From assembly GCA_934646005.1 (NCBI GenBank), contig CAKUED010000001.1:62001-126000 (forward strand): a DNA stretch of 64,000 bases. The letters are read 5' to 3'. A program made the position numbers and the translations under genes. Below, one piece after another: positions 23,688 through 32,542 of this stretch. The DNA is from an uncultured Oscillospiraceae bacterium (GTDB taxonomy: Bacteria > Bacillota > Clostridia > Oscillospirales > Oscillospiraceae). The notes under the pieces were generated by a model. That model ran no database searches and was not told where the DNA came from. It saw only the letters and a program-made list of their open reading frames with translations. How positions within the stretch are numbered: the stretch's first letter is position 1; each line of letters opens with the position of its first letter.

Positions 23688-24661
23688 AGGATTACAGAAA
23701 AAATATGCGGCTTGCGCTCGTGTGCTTTCTGCTGGTCGTGGTTCTGAATTTCTTCCTGCCGCGTCTGCTGCCGGGCAACCCTGTGGCGTATTTGACAGGC
23801 TTTTCCGAGCAGGATATGACGCCCGCGCAGGTGGCATTTTACGAGGATGCGCTGCATCTGAACAAACCGCTTGCGGTGCAGTTCGGCTTCTATTTGCGGT
23901 CACTGCTGGACGGGAGGCTCGGATATTCGTACAAAAAGGACGCCGCCGTCTCAGCGCTTATCGGTGAGAAAACCGGCTATACACTGCAGATCACGATTCC
24001 GGCGGTGCTGCTTTCGGCGGGGATCGGCATATTCTGGGGACTTCGGTGCGGGTACAAAAAAGACTCGCTTGCCGACCGCTTTTCTACAACGGTGCTGATC
24101 ATCTTCAACGCCGTACCGACGTTTTTGATTGGACTGGGGCTGATGATCGTGTTCTGCTTTCAAAACCGGTGGCTACCCTATACCGGGCTCAATTCTCCGG
24201 AGGCTGTGCGCGGAACGGCGGGGTATGTATGGGACAGAGTCCTGCATCTGCTGCTGCCGGTCGTGACGCTGACACTGGCGGCACTTCCCAGCCGGTATCT
24301 GCTTGTGCGCAACATGGCGGCAAGCGCGTCGGACGGGAAAGACATTTTGTACGCAAAGCAGCGGGGACTTCCGGACAGCGTCATCCGTCGGGAGTATCTC
24401 CTGCGCTCGATCGTGCAGCCGTTTCTTACGATGCTCGGCATGAGCGTGTCGCTCTGCGTGGGCGGCTCGGTCGTGATCGAAAAAATTTTCTCCATCGGCG
24501 GGATGGGGTCACTTCTCACAGAAGCGGTCTATACGCTCGATTATCCGCTCATGCAGGGCATTTTGTTCGTGACGACGTGCATCATGGTGCTGTCGATTCT
24601 GCTTACCGATTTTTTGTGTCTGCTCCTTGACCCCAAGCGGAGATTGGAGGGCAGAGCATGA
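23684..24661 (+). CDS. Oligopeptide/nickel ABC transporter permease (DppB/NikB-like)
   Basis: 325 residues, about six membrane segments, with the family loop before the last helices (AKQRGLPDSVIRREYLLRSIVQPFLT). GTG start inside the stop of the previous gene (GTGA overlap). It forms the transmembrane channel with the next gene product. Confidence 0.92.
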   Translation: MKDYRKNMRLALVCFLLVVVLNFFLPRLLPGNPVAYLTGFSEQDMTPAQVAFYEDALHLNKPLAVQFGFYLRSLLDGRLGYSYKKDAAVSALIGEKTGYTLQITIPAVLLSAGIGIFWGLRCGYKKDSLADRFSTTVLIIFNAVPTFLIGLGLMIVFCFQNRWLPYTGLNSPEAVRGTAGYVWDRVLHLLLPVVTLTLAALPSRYLLVRNMAASASDGKDILYAKQRGLPDSVIRREYLLRSIVQPFLTMLGMSVSLCVGGSVVIEKIFSIGGMGSLLTEAVYTLDYPLMQGILFVTTCIMVLSILLTDFLCLLLDPKRRLEGRA

Positions 24662-25470
24662 GAAAGAAAGGCCTTTTGCCGCTCATTTTGGGACTCTTGC
24701 TGCTGACCGTTTTTGCGTTGGCTGCATTTACACCCGAGCTTTTTACAAGCTATAGTCAAAAAGAGCTGTTCACCAAGTGGCTCCCCATAAGCTGGGAGCA
24801 TCTGCTCGGCACAAACGCGATTGGCTATGATATTTTTACCGAGCTTGTTTATGGTACACGGCAGACGCTGCTGGTCGGCGTCTTGAGCAGTATTCTGACG
24901 CTGATTCTGGGGGCGGGTATCGGGATTTTGGGGAGCTTCCGCGGCTGGATCGGGCAGATTTTCAATGGTCTTATTCAGATTTTTGTTCTGCTTCCAAAGC
25001 TCATTACCCTCATCGTTCTGGCGACGTTTTTTGGCAGCTCTGCCGCGCACCTGATCATTCTGATCGCGGCGTTCAGCTGGGTCGGCACGGCGCGCGCGGT
25101 GCGTGCGAAGGTTTTGCAGCTGTACACGCAGCCGTTTATTGAGAGCTGCCGGATTCTCGGCTACAGCCGCGCCCATATTGCCATGCGGCACATCCTGCCG
25201 AATCTGTCGGATGTGCTGCTCTCGCGCTTTCTGCTCGGGGTGAACAGCTGCATTATGATGGAGTCAACGCTCTCGTTTTTGGGGCTTGGCGATCTCTATC
25301 GCCCAACTTGGGGTACGATGGTCAATTTTGCGTATAAGCGCGGCGCGTTTCTGCGGGGCGCGTATCAGTATCTGCTTGCGCCGGGCGTGTGCGTCATGCT
25401 GCTGTGTCTGGCATTTTACCTGATCAGTCTCTGGCTGACCGCCAGAAAAGAAACCATTTCGGAGGGGTAA
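24658..25470 (+). CDS. Oligopeptide/nickel ABC transporter permease (DppC/NikC-like)
   Basis: 270 residues. N-terminal helix followed by the DppC-type core (GTNAIGYDIFTELVYGTRQTL) and the EAA-like loop ESCRILGYSRAHIAMRHILPN. ATGA overlap with the upstream permease. It completes a two-ATPase, two-permease importer whose binding protein is encoded by the separate unit upstream. Confidence 0.92.
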   Translation: MRKKGLLPLILGLLLLTVFALAAFTPELFTSYSQKELFTKWLPISWEHLLGTNAIGYDIFTELVYGTRQTLLVGVLSSILTLILGAGIGILGSFRGWIGQIFNGLIQIFVLLPKLITLIVLATFFGSSAAHLIILIAAFSWVGTARAVRAKVLQLYTQPFIESCRILGYSRAHIAMRHILPNLSDVLLSRFLLGVNSCIMMESTLSFLGLGDLYRPTWGTMVNFAYKRGAFLRGAYQYLLAPGVCVMLLCLAFYLISLWLTARKETISEG

Positions 25471-25471
25471 C

Positions 25472-26296
25472 ATGGGAAAATACTTTGCAGACGTTCATGC
25501 GTCGCACGAAAGTCAGTTTCAGGGTCTGCCGCACGGACTTGCCGACACAGACGAAATTCGCGTCTGCCGTGCAAAGCCGCAGACGTATGAAAATCTTCTG
25601 GAGCTGGCGGACGCGCTGTGCTGGCAGCTGCGCTTTCGAGAGGCAATTGACGCTTTAACGCAGGCGGTCAAGCTGGCACCGGAGCGCATGGAAGCTTACC
25701 GCAAGCGCGGTCCCAAGTATCTTGATACGCTGCAATTTGAACGGGCGCTCGCGGATTATACGCGCTGCGAACAGGCGGACGGCGTGAGCGTCGAGTCGCG
25801 CTATCGCATCGGCATGGCGCAGTATATGCTGCAAAACTATGATGCGGCGACCGCCGCCTTTGCTGGTTCGCTCGCCATCGTGCCGCAGGACGACGATATG
25901 TACATCGCGGATGTCTACTGGCTGGTACTCTCGCAGCTTCGTGCAGGGAAGGCGGACGAGGCACAAAAAACGTTGAAGCAGCATTATCGCCCTGATATGT
26001 ACGTCGGACACCACACGGCGTATGAAAAAGCCATGCGCGTGGCGGCGGGGTTTGCGCCGATGGAGGATATGCTGGCAGAGCTGGACACGGAAGAGGATGA
26101 TTTGCAGTTTGCCATGACGGCTTACGGCCTTTGCGTTCTGCTGGAAACGCGTGGCGAGACGGAAAAAGCCGATGCTCTGCGGGAAAAGCTCCTTGTGCGC
26201 GATGGCTTCTGGTTCTGTTTCAGCTACCTTGCAGCCTATCTCTCTCCCGCCGCGCGCCGTTTCCGCGCGTTCGTGCTCGATGGGGTCACCTTGTAA
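25472..26296 (+). CDS. TPR-like soluble protein at the end of the ABC operon
   Basis: 274 residues, no signal or membrane segment. Residues about 40-160 show tetratricopeptide-like helical pairs (ALTQAVKLAPERMEAYRKRG, ERALADYTRCEQADG, AAFAGSLAIVPQDD). The ATG follows one base after the permease stop, with GGAGGGG in the permease end, so it is co-translated. The role is unknown; a scaffold or regulatory partner of the transporter is a guess from position only. Confidence 0.75.
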   Translation: MGKYFADVHASHESQFQGLPHGLADTDEIRVCRAKPQTYENLLELADALCWQLRFREAIDALTQAVKLAPERMEAYRKRGPKYLDTLQFERALADYTRCEQADGVSVESRYRIGMAQYMLQNYDAATAAFAGSLAIVPQDDDMYIADVYWLVLSQLRAGKADEAQKTLKQHYRPDMYVGHHTAYEKAMRVAAGFAPMEDMLAELDTEEDDLQFAMTAYGLCVLLETRGETEKADALREKLLVRDGFWFCFSYLAAYLSPAARRFRAFVLDGVTL

Positions 26297-26371
26297 AGCT
26301 GCACAGTTTGACGCCTGCCAAATTGAACCGATAGATATATTCTATTTCTATGAATTTTTGCCCAAATATGT

Positions 26372-26409
26372 ATAAAACCGCCGGCCGATGTCATCTCATC
26401 GGCCGGCGG
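26372..26409 (-). terminator. Intrinsic terminator of the hydrolase/methyltransferase operon
   Basis: A perfect 13-bp stem (26378-26390 with 26397-26409) is followed on the minus strand by TTTTATAC. It lies between convergent operons. Confidence 0.8.
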
Positions 26410-26499
26410 ATCGCTTCTTTGGATCAGCACCAGATCCTATTCATCGCCGCGTCAGGGGCGGCTGCTGTGATTTTGTGGCTTCCATCCCGCAGCTTGCGT

Positions 26500-27378
26500 C
26501 TACGCATCCAGAGACTGCAAAAAGCTGCGGATGGTGGGGATATACGACTCGGCTTTGAGGACTGTGGAGAGGTGTCCGCCGGAGACGTAGGTGATCTGCG
26601 GGTCGTGCATGAGCTGAATGAGGTCCTGCTGCATTTTTCCCGAGAAAAAGTCCTGATCGGGGAGGATGAGCAGAATTTTGCCCGCCAGCGCCGCAAAATC
26701 CGCCTCGGTGACGGGCGTCTGGTTCATGAGGTCGGCGAGCAGCCCGGAGATGTGCACATCCTTCTCCCGCTGAAAGTCTTTGAAGATCGTCTCAAACATA
26801 TCCTGCGCGGCGGCGATCTCCTCCGCGCTTTCGTTGCGGATGTGGCTCATGCCCGCCTTGATGAGCGTCGGCTTGAGCTTTTCATAGTTGCAGTGCTTCA
26901 TGTACCAGAGCATCAGCGGCGCGAGAAAGTACTTCTTTTTGAGTGTTTTCAGCGTATTCGCGTCCATGCCGCCGGTGGAAATGGGGATCAGCCCGCCGGT
27001 CTCGCCGGGGAATTTCTGAACATAAATTTGCGCGACCATGCCGCCGTCGCTCGCACCGATGAAGATCGGCTGCGTAATGCCGAGCGCCTGAAAAAAGGCG
27101 CGCATCCCGGCAACGAGCGCCTGATTGGTGCGCAGCTCCTGCGGATAGTCAAACAGCAGCACGCGCCCGTCGCCGGACAGCGCGTCCACATAGTCCATCC
27201 ACATTTCGAGCGTGTTCATGCCGCCGTTCAGGAATACGAGCGTTTTCGCGCTCTCGCCGCGCAGAATATAGCGGTACTGCGCACCGTCCACGGTGATAGT
27301 CTTACACGGGTGCGCTGCCGTAAATACTTTGACTTTTTCCGAATACAACATCCTGATCTTCTCTTCTTTCATCATCAT
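26500..27378 (-). CDS. Alpha/beta hydrolase
   Basis: 292 residues. Oxyanion-side segment VFLNGGMNTLEMW, nucleophile elbow GASDGG (Ser about 139), an acidic residue in PDQDFF and a late His in SGGHLS complete a plausible triad. Substrate unknown. The first ATG overlaps the upstream GNAT gene by 77 bp; an ATG at 27351 would shorten the overlap to 50 bp. Last gene of a four-gene minus-strand operon headed by the membrane protein at 29481. Confidence 0.8.
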   Translation of the reverse strand: MMMKEEKIRMLYSEKVKVFTAAHPCKTITVDGAQYRYILRGESAKTLVFLNGGMNTLEMWMDYVDALSGDGRVLLFDYPQELRTNQALVAGMRAFFQALGITQPIFIGASDGGMVAQIYVQKFPGETGGLIPISTGGMDANTLKTLKKKYFLAPLMLWYMKHCNYEKLKPTLIKAGMSHIRNESAEEIAAAQDMFETIFKDFQREKDVHISGLLADLMNQTPVTEADFAALAGKILLILPDQDFFSGKMQQDLIQLMHDPQITYVSGGHLSTVLKAESYIPTIRSFLQSLDA

Positions 27379-27976
27379 TTTTCTGGGGATACCGAATCAG
27401 GTCATACAGCACGCCGTAGTCGCCAAAGCGGCGCGTCCCGGCGAGCTCCATGCCGAGGTGGAGGTATTTGCCGCATTTGGACTTCGCGTCCGTGTCCAGA
27501 ATGACCGGCACGCCGAGGCGGTCGCCCTCAGCGAACGCCAGATCCAGCACCTTTCGCATATAGCCCTGCCCCTGATAGCGCTCCGGCACGCAGACCAAAC
27601 CGACGTAAATATACGGCTTTTTCGCCTTGTCGAGCCGCTTTCCGAGTCCTTCGCCGCCCTTGGACATGACGCGGGAAAAGCGGAGAAGCTGCGCAAGCCC
27701 CATCGAGCCGAGGAAGCCCTTTGCCAGCGGCAGCATAGCGCGCAGACTGAGCTTTTGCCCGGGGAGCTTGTAGGCGATGAAGCCCTCATGCTTTTCACTT
27801 GTGGCGTGCAGAATACCGCCGCGCAGCGCCATTCGGACATAGCCGCAGATGAACGCCGCCACCGCTTCGCGGTTGGGAAACGCGTCGATCAAGCCGTGCT
27901 CCGCGCCGTAATCGTAGTAGGCAAAGGCGTGCCCGATGCTCTGGATCGTGGATTCATCTAATGTTGTGATCTTCAT
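27302..27976 (-). CDS. GNAT-family N-acetyltransferase
   Basis: 224 residues. The acetyl-CoA site reads VCVPERYQGQGYMRKVLD (Q/R-x-x-G-x-G/A type), followed by a LHLGMELAGTRRFG C-terminal GNAT segment. The acceptor is unknown. ATG at 27976 overlaps the methyltransferase stop by 4 bp. Part of the 26.5-29.5 kb operon. Confidence 0.82.
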   Translation of the reverse strand: MKITTLDESTIQSIGHAFAYYDYGAEHGLIDAFPNREAVAAFICGYVRMALRGGILHATSEKHEGFIAYKLPGQKLSLRAMLPLAKGFLGSMGLAQLLRFSRVMSKGGEGLGKRLDKAKKPYIYVGLVCVPERYQGQGYMRKVLDLAFAEGDRLGVPVILDTDAKSKCGKYLHLGMELAGTRRFGDYGVLYDLIRYPQKNDDERREDQDVVFGKSQSIYGSAPV

Positions 27977-28764
27977 GATTCTTTTTCCAGAACGATGATC
28001 TTGTTCGAGATATTCCGCACGCACGGGATTTCCCCGAGCAGCTTGTAGACCGGCGCAAAGACCGCCATGCCCTCGGTGAGCGAGTGCTCCGCGACGAAGC
28101 GGTACGCGGACAGGAGCGCGGCGAGCGCCTTGCCATTTTTTTCGCCCCAGGTGAATTTCGCGTGGCTGCCCTCGATGGATTTTTCCTTGAAGTTTTTCAC
28201 AATCATGGGGTTCATTGTTTCCACGAACACCGTTGCCGTTTGGAATCGGGCGGCGATGACGGCAAAAATTTTCTTCACATCCGCCTCGTTTAAGTACATG
28301 GTCAGCCCCTCGATGATGACCAGCGCGGGCGCGTCCTGTTCCGCGATCAGATCGCCCCAGTCCTCCATGGCGGACATGGCGATCTGCGAAATTTCGCCGT
28401 GCTCCGGCAGGAGCTTTTGGCGTACGGCGATGGTTTCGGGCAGGTCGAGATTATACCAGTGCGCGTAGCCGCGCATGCGGTAGCACCGCGTGTCGAGCCC
28501 GCAGGCGATGCTCACAACGACCGCGCCGGGATGTTCCGCCAGCCACGCGCCGACCAGCCGGTCGAGCACGATCGTGCGCGCGATCACGCCGCTGCGCATG
28601 GCGGTGTCTTTTTCCGCGAGGGAAAAATCGTAGTCGAGCCTGCCGATGATCTCCTCCGCCTTTTTATCGCAAATTGCGCCGCGCCCCATGCTTTCTCTTG
28701 CGCGGGCATACACGGTTTGCAGCATCGTCTCCGGCACGCCGGAGAGCCTGATCTTTTCTGCCAT
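27973..28764 (-). CDS. SAM-dependent methyltransferase, leucine carboxyl methyltransferase (LCM/Ppm1) family
   Basis: 263 residues. The N-terminus (TMLQTVYARARES) and the SAM-binding region VVSIACGLDTRCYR followed by LDLPETIAVRQKLL match bacterial LCM-type methyltransferases. Motif IIEGLTMYL is also typical. Bacterial members usually modify carboxyl or hydroxyl groups of small molecules. It begins 6 bp after the upstream membrane-protein gene. Confidence 0.85.
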   Translation of the reverse strand: MAEKIRLSGVPETMLQTVYARARESMGRGAICDKKAEEIIGRLDYDFSLAEKDTAMRSGVIARTIVLDRLVGAWLAEHPGAVVVSIACGLDTRCYRMRGYAHWYNLDLPETIAVRQKLLPEHGEISQIAMSAMEDWGDLIAEQDAPALVIIEGLTMYLNEADVKKIFAVIAARFQTATVFVETMNPMIVKNFKEKSIEGSHAKFTWGEKNGKALAALLSAYRFVAEHSLTEGMAVFAPVYKLLGEIPCVRNISNKIIVLEKES

Positions 28765-28770
28765 ATCGCA

Positions 28771-29481
28771 TCACCTTTCCTTTTTAAGCTGACTTCCCGC
28801 CCAAGCGGCGTTCACGAGCATCCAGATGCCCATCGCCGCGTTGGTCGAGCCCTGACTCAAAACATAGTCCCAAGTGGAAATCTCCGCGCCGAGCGCCTGC
28901 CGAATGTCGGGGATGAGCACGAAAACGAGCTGAAAAACGAGAATGTGCAGTGCGAGCATCCGGCGGGGCAGGACGGTCTTTTTCGTGACCACCGCGAACG
29001 CGCTCCCGAGGAACAGCAGCGCCAGCCCCACATACGAAAGGATCATCGTGGGCATCAGGCGGTCGAACTGCGCCTGAATTAGAGCGGTCGTATCTTCACG
29101 ACCGAGCAGCGGCGGGAGCGTGGCCGTCCAGTCGGCAAGGCTGCCGATGAACAGATGCAGCGCCGCGGCAGTGGCGAGGATGATGACGCCGCCCGTGACG
29201 ACCACCGCGCGGGTCTTGCGGTACTGCGGCAGGATCTGCCGGTAAAAAACGCGCATCATGAAAAATTCCAGCACCATGCCGATGAGACCCGCCGCGACCA
29301 GCAGCGGAAACCGCCACGCCTCCCACGAGCCGCTTAAGTACGCCTCGCGGACGAACAGCCCGCTGTCGCCGGGATTCGGCGGGATGACGCTCAGGCACAG
29401 GTCGCCGACGAGCATCAAAAAAGCGCCGAGCGCGCCCAAAAGCGCGTCGCGCCGGTATTGCGTCAGTTCCGGGATCGTCAT
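28771..29481 (-). CDS. Multi-pass membrane protein (DUF6796-like), paralog 1
   Basis: 236 residues with about seven hydrophobic segments. Characteristic GALGAFLMLVGDLCLSVIP start and GAEISTWDYVLSQGSTNAA near the end. A near-identical but frameshifted paralog lies at 32543-33243 and a more distant relative at 35906-36610. Function unknown; the family name is from memory. First gene of the operon, with a good promoter and a TTAG-type palindrome in its leader. Confidence 0.75.
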   Translation of the reverse strand: MTIPELTQYRRDALLGALGAFLMLVGDLCLSVIPPNPGDSGLFVREAYLSGSWEAWRFPLLVAAGLIGMVLEFFMMRVFYRQILPQYRKTRAVVVTGGVIILATAAALHLFIGSLADWTATLPPLLGREDTTALIQAQFDRLMPTMILSYVGLALLFLGSAFAVVTKKTVLPRRMLALHILVFQLVFVLIPDIRQALGAEISTWDYVLSQGSTNAAMGIWMLVNAAWAGSQLKKER

Positions 29482-29505
29482 GTTCGGAAGCCTCCGTTTC
29501 CTGCC

Positions 29506-29523
29506 GGTTAGAGACGACTAACC
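29506..29523. promoter_or_regulatory. TTAG-N6-CTAA operator, site 1
   Basis: Perfect palindrome GGTTAG-AGACGA-CTAACC in the leader of the operon starting at 29481. The same arms and spacing occur at 33312-33329 and twice at 40014-40044. The shape suits a MarR-type dimer; the regulator is not identified. Confidence 0.6.
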
Positions 29524-29562
29524 GCTGTGTTCTCAAAAAGCCGCCCCGCAGCTTCCTACCTT

Positions 29563-29591
29563 ATCATACTATCGTTTTCGCGCAAAAGCAA
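29563..29591 (-). promoter_or_regulatory. Promoter of the 26.5-29.5 kb operon
   Basis: Minus strand TTGCTT (29586-29591), 17 bp, TATGAT (29563-29568). The palindrome at 29506-29523 would lie at about +33 to +50. Confidence 0.65.
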
Positions 29592-29633
29592 CAGCATTCC
29601 GGCACTTTTGAAGAAAGAATTCCGCAATTATTG

Positions 29634-29671
29634 GCATAAAGCAAATCCCTCTGAGCATTGCTCAGAGGGAT
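29634..29671 (-). terminator. Intrinsic terminator overlapping the ABM gene end
   Basis: A perfect 12-bp stem (29645-29656 with 29660-29671) is followed by TTTGCTTTAT on the minus strand. The stop codon of the ABM gene lies inside the stem. Confidence 0.75.
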
Positions 29672-29967
29672 CTGTCTGTCACGGCGATTTTTTCGACGCT
29701 GGTCTCGGTGATGCAGCGGGTCTTGATCTCCAGCAGGCGCTTCATGTGCGGCTGGGTCAGATGGACCTGCTGGTGCTCCGCCGACTGCCACTGCTCCAGC
29801 AGCAGAATGCGGTCAGGGTCGTCCGCGTCCAGAAAATACGCGTACCGCAGGCAGCCTGCCTCGCTCCGAATGACGGGCAGGATGCCGCTGCCCTGGACGT
29901 CGCGCAGAAAATCTTCCCGCATCCCGGGCTTTGCCGTGTAGGTGACAAGCAGTAAGATCGAGTTCAT
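29662..29967 (-). CDS. Antibiotic biosynthesis monooxygenase (ABM)-domain protein, quinol-monooxygenase-like
   Basis: 101 residues, the full length of the ABM ferredoxin-like fold: VTYTAKPGMREDFL, GCLRYAYFLDADDPDRILLLEQWQS, HLTQPHMKRLL. Such dimers oxidise quinols or bind small aromatic compounds, often without a cofactor. Divergent from a TetR gene, with a palindrome between them that overlaps both -35 regions, so it is the likely TetR target. Confidence 0.85.
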   Translation of the reverse strand: MNSILLLVTYTAKPGMREDFLRDVQGSGILPVIRSEAGCLRYAYFLDADDPDRILLLEQWQSAEHQQVHLTQPHMKRLLEIKTRCITETSVEKIAVTDRSL

Positions 29968-30010
29968 ATCGCACCTCCCATGACGCCTACTTTACGCACG
30001 ATGCGGAAAA

Positions 30011-30058
30011 TTGTCAAGCCCCCGGGCGCTTGACAACGCGGCTTCCTGAATATATAAT
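30011..30058 (+). promoter_or_regulatory. TetR promoter with overlapping palindromic operator
   Basis: Consensus TTGACA (30030-30035), 17 bp, TATAAT (30053-30058). The -35 is half of the palindrome TTGTCAAGC-N8-GCTTGACAA (30011-30036). The other half gives a TTGACA facing the ABM gene on the minus strand, with TAAAGT after 17 bp. One dimer could repress both directions. Confidence 0.65.
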
Positions 30059-30112
30059 ATGCAATATATATCTAACGCTATGTATCGGATTCGGCGGGAA
30101 AGGATGCAGCCT

Positions 30113-30730
30113 ATGGCGCCCAAAAACAAGTTTACAAAAGAGGAAATGGTCACGGCGGCGATGCGCGTTGTGCGGGAAGGGGGCGTCGGCGCGCTGACCG
30201 CCAAAACGCTGGCAGCGGCACTCGGCGCGTCCACGCAGCCGATTTTTACCGCCTTCGGCTCGATGGACGGCGTGCGGCAGGCGGTCTACGACGCGGCGGT
30301 GCGCGTGTACGACGGCTACACGGACGCGGGTCTGCGCGAGAAAATTCCGTTTTTCGGCGTGGGGATGCAGTATATCCGCTTTGCGCGCGAAGAGCCGGAG
30401 CTGTACCGCCTGCTGTTTTTGACGCAGGACGCGGCGTTCAGCGCCATGCGCGCGATGGCGCATTTGCAGGAGGCGGTGCGCCCGGCGCTTATGCGCATTT
30501 ACCGCGTCACCGCCGCCGAGGCGGACCGCTATTTCCGCGACCTGTGGCTCGTGGTGCACAGCCTGTCCACGCTCGTCGTGACCGGCGACTGCCCGTATTC
30601 CGACCGCGAGATCGGGCAGATCCTCACGGGCTTCAGCGTCAGCATCGGCAAGTCCATCAAGGAAATTCCCGGCTTCGCGTCGGGCGATTTTGACCGCGAC
30701 GCGGCATTCCGCACGCTGATCGGCGAATAG
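30113..30730 (+). CDS. TetR/AcrR-family regulator
   Basis: 205 residues. N-terminal HTH KEEMVTAAMRVVREGG and GALTAKTLAAALGASTQPIFTAFGS match TetR. The C-terminal helical domain is of the TetR_C type and binds an unknown ligand. An ATG 9 nt upstream directly abuts the AAAGG, so the second ATG is chosen. The palindrome in its promoter is probably autoregulatory. A methyltransferase gene follows on the same strand. Confidence 0.88.
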   Translation: MAPKNKFTKEEMVTAAMRVVREGGVGALTAKTLAAALGASTQPIFTAFGSMDGVRQAVYDAAVRVYDGYTDAGLREKIPFFGVGMQYIRFAREEPELYRLLFLTQDAAFSAMRAMAHLQEAVRPALMRIYRVTAAEADRYFRDLWLVVHSLSTLVVTGDCPYSDREIGQILTGFSVSIGKSIKEIPGFASGDFDRDAAFRTLIGE

Positions 30731-30760
30731 ATCGAGGTGAGTGAAGAAAGGAATAAAACC

Positions 30761-31528
30761 ATGAACGAACAGGAACTGTTGAACGCTTGGAAAGCCGAGG
30801 AGCGCGCGGCGCACATCCACGGCTGGGATTTTTCGCACATCGCGGGGCGGTACACGGAGGAGACGGACCTGCCGTGGGACTACCGGCAGATCATTCTGGA
30901 CCGCCTGACGCCGGAGATGAAGCTGCTGGACGTGGACACGGGCGGCGGGGAGTTTTTGCTCTCACTCCGCCATCCGTACCAGAACACCAGCGCGGCGGAG
31001 GCGTATCCGCCGAATGCGGAGCTCTGCGAGGAGACGCTGCGCCCGCTGGGCATTGACTTTCGCGCGGGCGACGGCAAGGACGCGCTGCCGTTTGACGACG
31101 CGGCGTTCGATGTAATCATCAACCGCCACGGCGATTTTAACGTGCCGGATATTCGCCGGATGCTGAAAAACGGCGGCGTTTTCATCACGGAGCAGGTCGG
31201 CGCGGAAAATGACCGCGAGCTGGTGGAGCTGCTTCTGGGCGAGACGCCGCTGCCGTTCCCGGAGCAGTATCTCGATACTGCGAGCAGAAAATTCTGCGAC
31301 GCGGGGTTTGAGATCCTGGACGCGCAGGAATGCTTCCGTCCGATCAAATTCTATGATGTTGGTGCGCTCGTCTGGTTCGCGCGCATCATCGAGTGGGAGT
31401 TCCCCGGCTTCTCCGTGGAGCGCTGCAAGGAAAGCCTCCTGCGCGCGCAGAAAATACTCGACCAGACCGGCGTGATCGAAGGACGGATACATAGATTTTT
31501 GCTCGTGTGCGCCAAGCCGCGTGCGTGA
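30761..31528 (+). CDS. Class I SAM-dependent methyltransferase
   Basis: 255 residues. Motif I LLDVDTGGGEFLLSL, post-I EAYPPN and motif II-like FDVIINRHGDFNVPDIRRMLKNGGVFITEQVG are recognisable. Glycine-rich loop and the later acidic residues are intact. Substrate unknown. ATG chosen with GAAAGGA 9 nt upstream. Follows the TetR gene by 30 bp and is probably co-transcribed, then ends at a strong terminator. Confidence 0.85.
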   Translation: MNEQELLNAWKAEERAAHIHGWDFSHIAGRYTEETDLPWDYRQIILDRLTPEMKLLDVDTGGGEFLLSLRHPYQNTSAAEAYPPNAELCEETLRPLGIDFRAGDGKDALPFDDAAFDVIINRHGDFNVPDIRRMLKNGGVFITEQVGAENDRELVELLLGETPLPFPEQYLDTASRKFCDAGFEILDAQECFRPIKFYDVGALVWFARIIEWEFPGFSVERCKESLLRAQKILDQTGVIEGRIHRFLLVCAKPRA

Positions 31529-31545
31529 CAGTTTCTGGCATATTA

Positions 31546-31579
31546 AACCGGCGCTCTTTGTAAAAAGAGCGCCGGTTTT
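31546..31579. terminator. Bidirectional intrinsic terminator
   Basis: A perfect 12-bp stem with a GTAA loop (31548-31559 with 31564-31575), followed by TTTT on the plus strand and TTTAAT on the minus strand, between convergent genes. Confidence 0.85.
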
Positions 31580-31588
31580 GCGATTTTA

Positions 31589-32419
31589 TCAGGCTTCCGG
31601 CTTCAGCGGACCGTAGAAGTAGCTGGCGGTTGCGCCGCCGTCGATGAGGAAGGTCGAGCCGGTGATGAACGCGCCTTTGTCGCTCATGAGAAGCTCCGCA
31701 ACGTTTGCCACCTCGTCCGCCGTGCCGGGGCGACCGGCGGGGCATTTGGCGAACATATTCTTGTAGAACGCCCCGCGCGGACCGCCCAACTCATCCAGCG
31801 CCAGCGGCGTGACGATGATGCCGGGGGCGATATCGTTGAGCCGTGCGCCGCGCTTGCCCCACTCCACCGCCTGCGCCATCACGCGCTTTTCGTTGCAGCG
31901 CTTCGCCATCTGATAGGCGTGGAGCGTATCGCGGATGTTCTGCGGCTGTAAAAAATCGAGCGACAGCAGTTCTTCTGTCGGCGTGGTGGCAAGCTGCTCG
32001 TCCTGTTCGGCGGTCAGCGCGAGCATCCGCCAGCCGGACTGGCTGGAAATGGTCACACCCACGCCGCCCGGCGCGATGACCTTGCCGACCTCCTCCAGCA
32101 GCACCGCCGTGCCGTAGAGATCGACCTTCAGGATCGTTTCGATGGACGCCTGACTGGGCGATACGCCCGCGGCGTTCACCAGCATTTTGATCTCGCCGTA
32201 TTTTTGCCCCTCGGCGATGAGCGCCTGAATGGATTCCCGGCTGGACAGGTCCATTTCCACGGGCACGACGTCAAAGCCCGCTTCGGTCATCGTTTTGGCG
32301 ATCGCCTGCGCGTTTTGGAGCTTCTTATCGCCGACGACGACCTTCATGCCAGCACCCATCCGGCGGGCGATCGCCATGCCAATCTGCCCCGCGCCAGCCC
32401 ACAGCATCACGTTTTTCAT
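31589..32419 (-). CDS. Short-chain dehydrogenase/reductase
   Basis: 276 residues. Rossmann glycine motif GAGQIGMAIA (a TGxxxGIG variant), NAAG at NAAGVSPSQ, catalytic Ser in TISSQSGW, active-site YQMAK (YxxxK) and the C-terminal GAFITGSTFLIDGG. An unusual insertion of about 30 residues (LTAEQDEQLATTP) separates Ser and Tyr. NAD(P)-dependent oxidoreductase; substrate unknown. Monocistronic. Confidence 0.87.
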   Translation of the reverse strand: MKNVMLWAGAGQIGMAIARRMGAGMKVVVGDKKLQNAQAIAKTMTEAGFDVVPVEMDLSSRESIQALIAEGQKYGEIKMLVNAAGVSPSQASIETILKVDLYGTAVLLEEVGKVIAPGGVGVTISSQSGWRMLALTAEQDEQLATTPTEELLSLDFLQPQNIRDTLHAYQMAKRCNEKRVMAQAVEWGKRGARLNDIAPGIIVTPLALDELGGPRGAFYKNMFAKCPAGRPGTADEVANVAELLMSDKGAFITGSTFLIDGGATASYFYGPLKPEA

Positions 32420-32542
32420 ATTCTGACCGCCCGGACTCGATTTTCTGTTGTGACTCTATTGTACCCGTGCCGCGCGGCACAATCAAGTTTGAGGATCGGA
32501 AAAATACTCCCGTTTCAAAACAGTTTCAAAATCGGGCGGGTT

